In this document: positions 13,809-18,446 of the stretch, in pieces
Position numbering within the stretch: position 1 is the stretch's first letter
How the letters are laid out: each line of letters begins with the position of its first letter
NCBI GenBank assembly: GCA_947259865.1
Contig: CAMYNZ010000074.1
Coordinates: forward strand, 1-18,446
Direction: 5' to 3'
DNA length: 18,446 nucleotides
From: an uncultured Desulfobacterales bacterium
GTDB taxonomy: Bacteria > Desulfobacterota > Desulfobacteria > Desulfobacterales > G020354645
The notes under the pieces: generated by a model
Told to the model about the DNA's origin: nothing
What the model saw: only the letters and a program-made list of their open reading frames with translations
Databases searched by the model: none
Translations under genes and position numbers: made by a program

Positions 13809-15134
13809 TCATGCTTCAGGGGCCCTTTGATCATTTGCCTGCTGGACCGGTCTGAAATTATGCGGAACAATCATTATTTCACAGATTATTTCCTTTAAAG
13901 AAAGCGCTTTAACATCGAGCATGTAAGCTTCACTTAAATCATTTATCTGGTCAAAACAATTGTGGCAAGGGGCAACGACTAATTTCGCACCGCTGGCGCG
14001 TATCTGCTCGGCTTTTACACGGCCGGCCGCGATCCGCCTGGGTTTATATTCCGGGCCCATCGGCATGAGCCCACCCCCGCCCCCGCAACAATGATTATGC
14101 TCCCGGTTGGGCGACATATCCCTGAAATCCTCGGCAAGATAAGGTATAATTTTGCGGGCGGTTTCCCACAGGCCGCCGTTGCGGGAGACATTGCAGGGAT
14201 CCTGGTAGGTGACGGGTTTTTTCAGTTTTTTATCCGGATCAATCCGAATCCGGCCGTCTCGGAGATACTCATAGATCAGTTGAACATAGTGCACGATTTC
14301 TACCGGCGGCAGTCCATTGGCATATCCGGCTAAATACGGGCCCTCATATGCAAGCGAACGATAGGCATGTCCGCATTCCGTTATTAATATCTTTTCAGCC
14401 TCGAGTTCCGCAGCTTTTTCATATACGTCGCTGACCACGCGACCGGCCAGTGTGCGGTCACCGGCAAACATGGGTAAATTAGTGCAATCCCAGCCTTTGC
14501 TGGGAATGGTCCAGTTTTCCTCGGCCAAGGAAAAAATGATGGCGGCATTGGCGATGTCCTGGGGGTAATACACAGGCTCTCGGGGGTTGATGGTATACAT
14601 ATATCTGGCACCCTTTTTATCGATGGGTATGGTGACACCGCGGTAATCCTCCTCGGTTTCTTCAACCATCCATTCGCAGGTATCGATGAGTTCCTCAACG
14701 GGTATACCCATATGGTTGCCGGTGGTGCGACAATTTTCAGAAAAAAAGGCCAGCTTTTCGGGTGTAACACCCTGGGAGTGGCAGACGCTGCGGGCCACAG
14801 CGATCATTGTGGCGATATCAATTCCGAAAGGACAATACATGGAGCAGCGTTTGCACAGGGTACATTGCAGCCATAGAATGTCAAAGCACTGTTCCAGAAA
14901 ATTACGATCGAGGATACCGTTGCGGCGATACATCTCTCCGAGGGTGTGTAAAAATTTATAGGCCGGACTCAGCTTCGGGTTACGATCGTTTGAGAGATAG
15001 ACAAAACAGCTCTCGGCACATAAGCCGCATCGTGAACAGATGTTCAGCCAGGTTCGAATTCTGGCACCGTTGTTAGCATTTAAAATATTGCCGATTTTTT
15101 TGGATTCGACCGACGAGCCCCTCATTTTAGTCAT
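13809..15134 (-). CDS. HdrD/TmcB-like iron-sulfur protein with CCG domains
   Basis: A 441-residue protein. N-terminal ferredoxin-type clusters: C33-C36-C39-C43 and C91-C94-C97-C101-P, each C-x2-C-x2-C-x3-C for a [4Fe-4S] cluster. Two CCG (cysteine-rich) domains follow. The first is degenerate (WDC...TECGHAYRS); the second is complete, with DPCNVSRNG, HC349-C350-GGGGG and APCHNC, the kind that holds a noncubane cluster in HdrB/HdrD. This build is shared by HdrD, DsrK, HmcF and TmcB. Length and the adjacent NarI-like gene fit TmcB or HmcF best (DsrK is larger). It is a cytoplasm-facing soluble subunit passing electrons to or from the membrane cytochrome b subunit, probably to thiol/disulfide chemistry. 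The ribosome binding site is GGGAG before ATG. The tmcA-type cytochrome c gene is not in the window. Confidence 0.88.
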   Translation of the reverse strand: MTKMRGSSVESKKIGNILNANNGARIRTWLNICSRCGLCAESCFVYLSNDRNPKLSPAYKFLHTLGEMYRRNGILDRNFLEQCFDILWLQCTLCKRCSMYCPFGIDIATMIAVARSVCHSQGVTPEKLAFFSENCRTTGNHMGIPVEELIDTCEWMVEETEEDYRGVTIPIDKKGARYMYTINPREPVYYPQDIANAAIIFSLAEENWTIPSKGWDCTNLPMFAGDRTLAGRVVSDVYEKAAELEAEKILITECGHAYRSLAYEGPYLAGYANGLPPVEIVHYVQLIYEYLRDGRIRIDPDKKLKKPVTYQDPCNVSRNGGLWETARKIIPYLAEDFRDMSPNREHNHCCGGGGGLMPMGPEYKPRRIAAGRVKAEQIRASGAKLVVAPCHNCFDQINDLSEAYMLDVKALSLKEIICEIMIVPHNFRPVQQANDQRAPEA

Positions 15135-15182
15135 TTTATCTCCCGTTGCAGTTCATAACAAGCCAGCTTTTACGCCTAACGG

Positions 15183-15842
15183 CTACCAGGACCGCGCCCC
15201 GCGCCTGCCCCCCATTTCAAATCCAATAAAGGCCCGGGTAAAAAAGAAAAGGATCATGTGCCCCAATTTTGATAACGGAATCAGAATCAACAGGACCTCT
15301 GCTGAAAAAATATGCAGAACAAGCATAATCCGGTATGGACCCCATTGATGGAAAGCCAGAAAGCCGGTCAAAAAGGGAAGCATGGTCAGCAATAAAAGGG
15401 CGTAATCCCGAGCCTCGGTTAAAATGCGGATCTCAGCCCGCACCACGCGCCGAATCAGTAAAAACACGCCAGAACCGATCATCAGCACGGTCAGAATATC
15501 GGCCACTAGATCCGGCATCGACCACAGGGTGAACCCAATAAACTCATCCCAGAGTATATTGTGAGCGGACAGGAATAATGGGACGGCCAGCAACGATATA
15601 TGAAAAGCAAACACCATGAGGGTAAAAACGGGTTGAAGCCGCATGGAAGCGCTGGCCATGGGAATGATCCAATGCAGTATGGATTTGATGCCCCATTTCA
15701 GGTCTGCATGGTTGTATACCACCCTGTCTTTTTTGCGACTGAGGTGGATAAGATAGATGATTCGCAGGCTTAATCCGGCACCAAAAATGATGAATGCGGT
15801 CCAGAGCAGCGGCCCGGTTAACATTTGATATATTTGGTTCAT
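15183..15842 (-). CDS. NarI/TmcC-like cytochrome b membrane subunit
   Basis: A 219-residue integral membrane protein with about five transmembrane helices: residues 10-32, 70-92, 111-132, 146-164 and 170-204. Histidines suited to binding haem b are H81 and H94 near the second helix and H177 and H195 in the last. The 18-residue gap between H177 and H195 equals that of the haem ligands H187 and H205 in E. coli NarI. NarI-like subunits oxidise or reduce menaquinol in the membrane. Size fits TmcC/HmcE (about 220). A basic C-terminus (EMGGRRGARSW) faces the cytoplasm by the positive-inside rule. The gene ends 48 bases before the TmcB-like start, so they form a pair. No good Shine-Dalgarno precedes ATG 15842; a TATAAT at 15875-15880 on the same strand could be a local promoter. 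Confidence 0.85.
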   Translation of the reverse strand: MNQIYQMLTGPLLWTAFIIFGAGLSLRIIYLIHLSRKKDRVVYNHADLKWGIKSILHWIIPMASASMRLQPVFTLMVFAFHISLLAVPLFLSAHNILWDEFIGFTLWSMPDLVADILTVLMIGSGVFLLIRRVVRAEIRILTEARDYALLLLTMLPFLTGFLAFHQWGPYRIMLVLHIFSAEVLLILIPLSKLGHMILFFFTRAFIGFEMGGRRGARSW

Positions 15843-16154
15843 GATGGCTGTCGTTAACGCGTGTGATCCTTGTCATTATATTTCGATTGTTGATAGACCA
15901 TCGGGGAGGATTAATCAAGCAGGATCGTTCGGGTGGATCAGGGGTGGATACGGCTCGGTCAAAAGATTGCGGGAAGCAGAAGTGGCGTGTTTGATCGCAG
16001 ATGTTTGTTGGCTGAAGGCGAATCGGAGACGGCTCAATCCGCCCGCAGCTTTTGGATTTTTTGAATTATGGTATGACAGGGGGTTGCCAGGCAGAACAAA
16101 TCTTCGGCGTTACCCGGTTCGGATCTTTAGTATTCTGAAAAACAACGTCGCAGG
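15843..16154 (-). other. 312-base gap between the small basic protein and TmcC-like genes
   Basis: No complete gene is visible. A minus-strand TATAAT (15875-15880) lies about 33 bases before the TmcC-like start, but without a matching -35. A short minus-strand frame with no start codon (about 16025-16111) encodes FCLATPCHTII, a C-x4-C-H haem-type pattern, flanked by stops on both sides. This could be chance or a decayed cytochrome piece. Confidence 0.4.
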
Positions 16155-16586
16155 TTATCGCGTCCTGATATGCCGTGAGCGTTGCAACGGCCGTTTGGAT
16201 TCAACCGGAATTCTTTTCATAAAATCAGAAATATTCTTCTCAAGGGTTTTCATCTCTGACTCAATGGCGGCCATGTTTTTACGATGATCGGCCAGCTTAT
16301 TCCATTCCTTTGTGTGGCGTGCTTTAAGGGCATCCAAATCCTTTTTCATTTTTATTACGGTATCTTCCTGACTGCGATACAGCAGCTCGCTGTTTTTGCC
16401 TTCGGGATTTGCCAGGAAATACCATATCTTGGTTTTGCGGCTGTGCCAGGCTTCTCCGGATACATGTTTGCCTTTAACCCTTACCGCGGATTTCCATACC
16501 TCAAAATCCCCGTCCTGGCGGTGTTCGCCATAGATCCGTGCCTGTCTTCGACGCCCATCCTCACACTGCACCATGTGTTTTTTCAT
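16155..16586 (-). CDS. Small basic helical protein in redox cluster, possible TmcD-position protein
   Basis: A 143-residue protein, strongly basic and without membrane segments. The first 60 residues are beta-like with W and Y residues (FEVWKSAVRVKGKHV; AWHSRKTKIWYFLANPEG). Residues about 70-125 form a long charged helix, likely coiled coil (MKKDLDALKARHTKEWNKL; IESEMKTLEKNISDFMKRI). The last residues (RPLQRSRHIRTR) look ragged, and a 312-base gap follows, so a frameshift or truncation is possible but not shown. ATG 16586 has AAAGGGGA five bases upstream. It sits between DUF1641 and the TmcC-like gene. In Tmc operons a poorly conserved soluble subunit, TmcD, lies next to TmcC, so this may be its counterpart by place; I see no sequence proof. 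Confidence 0.65.
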   Translation of the reverse strand: MKKHMVQCEDGRRRQARIYGEHRQDGDFEVWKSAVRVKGKHVSGEAWHSRKTKIWYFLANPEGKNSELLYRSQEDTVIKMKKDLDALKARHTKEWNKLADHRKNMAAIESEMKTLEKNISDFMKRIPVESKRPLQRSRHIRTR

Positions 16587-16611
16587 AAGATCCCCTTTCC
16601 TGCGCTACCAG

Positions 16612-16677
16612 GGAGATCCACGAAAAAAATGGATCTCCGCTGATCGCTTCCCAATCTCGCAAAAAGGCGATTTTGCG
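16612..16677 (-). other. Two strong stem-loops between the DUF1641 and small basic protein genes
   Basis: GGAGATCCA (16612-16620) and TGGATCTCC (16630-16638) make a perfect nine-pair stem with a nine-base loop. CGCAAAA (16658-16664) and TTTTGCG (16671-16677) make a seven-pair stem with a six-base loop. A third, CCCG-CTTG-CGGG (16681-16692), is next to the DUF1641 stop. None is followed by a T run in the minus direction. They look like intercistronic processing or stability structures, not terminators. Confidence 0.45.
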
Positions 16678-16701
16678 TGTCCCGCTTGCGGGTATATCCG
16701 G

Positions 16702-17376
16702 TTATGCTGCGGGGGCATCACCGCCGTTGCTTTTTAATTTGCCCATCGCTTTTGTCAACTCCATCATAACACCCAGCCCCTGTTTAACCTCTTTGCTGGA
16801 AGCCGCCGAGATAAGACCGAAGGGACCGACGTCCTTGGATTGTGACAGATCTATATGGCTTGGCATTTGCGCCATCTTTTCCAGGAAAGCAACAGCCTGG
16901 GGAGCGCTGAGTTGTTGAGCCAGGCCCAGGAGGGCCACCACGCCATCGCCAATTTTATCGATGTCTTCGGCAGTGTATGCCGAAGCGATTTTGGCACGGA
17001 CATCCAACATGGCTGTAAACATGCGGAGCACCCCGCGTTGCTCCAGGTCATCCAGGTAGTTGATGATCTGGGGTACGGAGGATCTCAGCAATGGTTCGAT
17101 AGTGGTGATAAAGTCGACAACATTTTGCATTTGCTGCAGGGAAAATGTAATCGTTTTAACGCTTCTCATGACCGTTTTGATCATATCCAAAAGGTCTTCC
17201 AGCTGGAAACCGGATTCGATGTCCTCCAGCTCATTGATCATCAGCTTGAAGGCCTGGGCACTTAACGGAATTAAATCATCCCTGAGCTCTTTAACGCTGC
17301 TGGCGGTCTCCGTCAGTGGCGCCAGCTGCGTCTCAATACGATCGAGTCGCTCTAAAATCAATTCTTCGTTCGTCAT
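16702..17376 (-). CDS. DUF1641 family protein
   Basis: A 224-residue protein, all-helical and soluble. It begins with a short coiled coil (EELILERLDRIETQLAPL) and continues with SAQAFKLMINELEDIESGFQLEDLLDMIKTVMRSV, then LPLL-type helices and a segment with LEQRGVLRMFTAMLDVRAKI. The C-terminal GLISAASSKEVKQGLGVMMELTKAMG is the most recognisable DUF1641 block. DUF1641 genes are repeatedly found beside sulfide:quinone reductase-like or formate dehydrogenase genes; their role is unknown, perhaps assembly or membrane docking. Here it starts ten bases after the SQR-like stop, with AAGGAGG as ribosome binding site, so the two are tightly coupled. Function inferred from neighbours only. Confidence 0.85.
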   Translation of the reverse strand: MTNEELILERLDRIETQLAPLTETASSVKELRDDLIPLSAQAFKLMINELEDIESGFQLEDLLDMIKTVMRSVKTITFSLQQMQNVVDFITTIEPLLRSSVPQIINYLDDLEQRGVLRMFTAMLDVRAKIASAYTAEDIDKIGDGVVALLGLAQQLSAPQAVAFLEKMAQMPSHIDLSQSKDVGPFGLISAASSKEVKQGLGVMMELTKAMGKLKSNGGDAPAA

Positions 17377-17386
17377 AGCCGCCTCC

Positions 17387-18446
17387 TTATCCAGTTACGG
17401 GAACATGCCGCATCTTACCGGCCAAGGTTAATTGCTGCTCCAGGGGCAATTCAACGCCCTTGAGCATCAGGTTCCAATAGACCCATTTGAACATCATTTT
17501 GCCCCAGTAATTAAAATTGCTATCGCCAAGGAGCGAAAATGGGCCCAGTCCCGGGAAGGGGAATTTACCGGGCATCGGTTCATATTCATAGTTGAAGTCG
17601 ATGAGAAACGCTTTTTCATATCCCGAACAGATAAAGCAGGTGGCATGACCGTCAAAGGTGGCCCGGGGGTCCTGTCCTTCGATCTCCCGCATGATGTTTT
17701 CAACGATCGTTTCCGATTCGTAATGGGCCACGGCGCCGGCTTTTGAGGTGGGCACATTGGTCGCGTCACCCACGACATATATATTGTCGTACTCTTTGGC
17801 CTTGAGCGTGAAATGATCGGTATCGACATAACACATCGGATCACCCATGCCGGAGTCTTCGACCCATTGGGCACCAAAGTTGGGCGGAACAGAAACCAGC
17901 AAATCATAGGCAACCTTTTCGCCCTTGTGGGATTCGATGGTTTTTTCACTGTGGTTGACTTGGGCAATATCATAGTTGGGAGTCACCTTGATATTTTTCT
18001 GTATGGCCATGCCCCCCAAAATGTTGGAGGCGATGGGTTTGGTAAAGGCCCCGGCCACCGGTGTCACCAGTTCAATTTCAACATCATCGCGCACGCCATT
18101 TTCAGTGAAGAACCAATCGGCCATGAAGATGAACTCCAGGGGCGCCACCGGACACTTATACGGCAATTCGGCGATATTAAACACGACCCGACCGGAGTTA
18201 AAGAATTTCATTTTTTTCTCGAGGGCGATGGCGCCCTCCAGGGTGTAAAAATTTTGAATGTCATCACCCCAGCCGTCCATCATGCCTTCGACCTCCCCGG
18301 GCATTATGCGGCAACCGGTAGCGACCACCAGCCAATCGTATTTATATTTGTCTTTTTTGCCTTCCACCACCCGGGTTTTCGGATTGACCCCGACGATTTC
18401 ATCCAAAACGAACTCTACCCCCTGGGGAATAAATTCCCGTTTGGGT
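17387..18446 (-). CDS. SQR-like FAD-dependent NAD(P)/quinone oxidoreductase (5' end outside window)
   Basis: The frame is open through the right edge; about 353 C-terminal residues are seen and the N-terminal FAD GxGxxG motif is missing because of the cut. Visible: FIPQGVEFVLDEIVGVNPKTRVV, then YDWLVVATGCRI, the second dinucleotide-fold strand (VEIELVTPVAG), and the C-terminal FAD strand NIYVVGDATNVPTSKAGA. A C-terminal hydrophobic and aromatic stretch (FNYWGKMMFKWVYWNLMLKGV) resembles the membrane-docking helices of sulfide:quinone reductases. Cysteines at PYKCPVAP and CFICSG occupy regions where SQRs have redox cysteines, but I cannot confirm the pair by eye. Likely role: a peripheral membrane flavoprotein passing electrons from sulfide or persulfide to menaquinone, or in reverse. 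It is the first visible gene of the cluster and is followed after ten bases by DUF1641. Confidence 0.85.
   Translation of the reverse strand, partial: PKREFIPQGVEFVLDEIVGVNPKTRVVEGKKDKYKYDWLVVATGCRIMPGEVEGMMDGWGDDIQNFYTLEGAIALEKKMKFFNSGRVVFNIAELPYKCPVAPLEFIFMADWFFTENGVRDDVEIELVTPVAGAFTKPIASNILGGMAIQKNIKVTPNYDIAQVNHSEKTIESHKGEKVAYDLLVSVPPNFGAQWVEDSGMGDPMCYVDTDHFTLKAKEYDNIYVVGDATNVPTSKAGAVAHYESETIVENIMREIEGQDPRATFDGHATCFICSGYEKAFLIDFNYEYEPMPGKFPFPGLGPFSLLGDSNFNYWGKMMFKWVYWNLMLKGVELPLEQQLTLAGKMRHVPVTG

Noticed and set aside
15544..15918. Minus-strand frame of 124 codons overlapping the TmcC-like gene
   Set aside because: Different frame of a clear membrane protein gene, without hydrophobic segments or a ribosome site.
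15841..16287. Plus-strand frame of 148 codons with a CDPCH haem-like motif near its start
   Set aside because: It begins opposite the start codon of the TmcC-like gene, overlaps the 3' end of the 143-residue gene, has no ribosome binding site and reads unlike a real protein.
17494..17973. Minus-strand frame of 159 codons inside the SQR-like gene
   Set aside because: Shifted frame of a gene with clear FAD-fold motifs; composition rich in Pro, Arg and Ser as expected for a shadow.

Overview
The window looks like part of a chromosome from a sulfate-reducing Desulfobacterota, probably Desulfobacterales. The main reason is the right-hand cluster: an HdrD/TmcB-like iron-sulfur protein, a NarI/TmcC-like cytochrome b subunit, a DUF1641 protein and a sulfide:quinone-reductase-like flavoprotein. 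The roadblock, DUF4388, UspA and small coiled-coil genes fit the same assignment. Base composition is moderate, and I see no tRNA, rRNA, insertion sequence, CRISPR array or phage module. The assignment rests on gene content read by eye.

Layout. (1) Positions 1-4164, plus strand: the end of a DUF4388-type protein, a roadblock/LC7-like protein, a PilB/GspE-type secretion ATPase with N-terminal TPR and MshEN-like regions, and the 16S rRNA methyltransferase RsmG. (2) 4416-6043, minus strand: an FHA-domain protein, a YfcE-type metallophosphoesterase and a one-domain cyclic-nucleotide-binding protein, together resembling a small signalling set. (3) 6044-6741: a long gap holding a palindrome-rich element that may be a dispersed repeat, then a good promoter. 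(4) 6742-9822: a 1026-residue protein with an unrecognised N-terminal domain, a coiled coil and four TPR-like modules of exactly 81 residues separated by acidic linkers. (5) 9823-11069, plus strand: a promoter, two overlapping short ORFs with good ribosome binding sites, a DJ-1/PfpI protein and a UspA protein. (6) 11096-13041, minus strand: the two-gene unit ACT-ACT (GcvR-like) plus UPF0210/PFL-family protein. (7) 13175-18446, minus strand: the redox cluster, transcribed from the right edge leftwards as SQR-like flavoprotein (cut by the window edge), DUF1641, a small basic protein, TmcC-like and TmcB-like, with a separate small coiled-coil protein after it.

How they work together (inference). 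The redox cluster probably exchanges electrons between the menaquinone pool and cytoplasmic thiol/disulfide or sulfur chemistry: haem b in the membrane subunit, cubane and CCG clusters in the soluble subunit, FAD in the SQR-like protein. The left cluster suggests type IV pilus or type II secretion motor control by a roadblock-type protein. The least explained items are the 81-residue-repeat protein, the short-ORF leader before the DJ-1 gene, the palindromic element at 6365-6556 and the SQR/DUF1641/Tmc-like combination.
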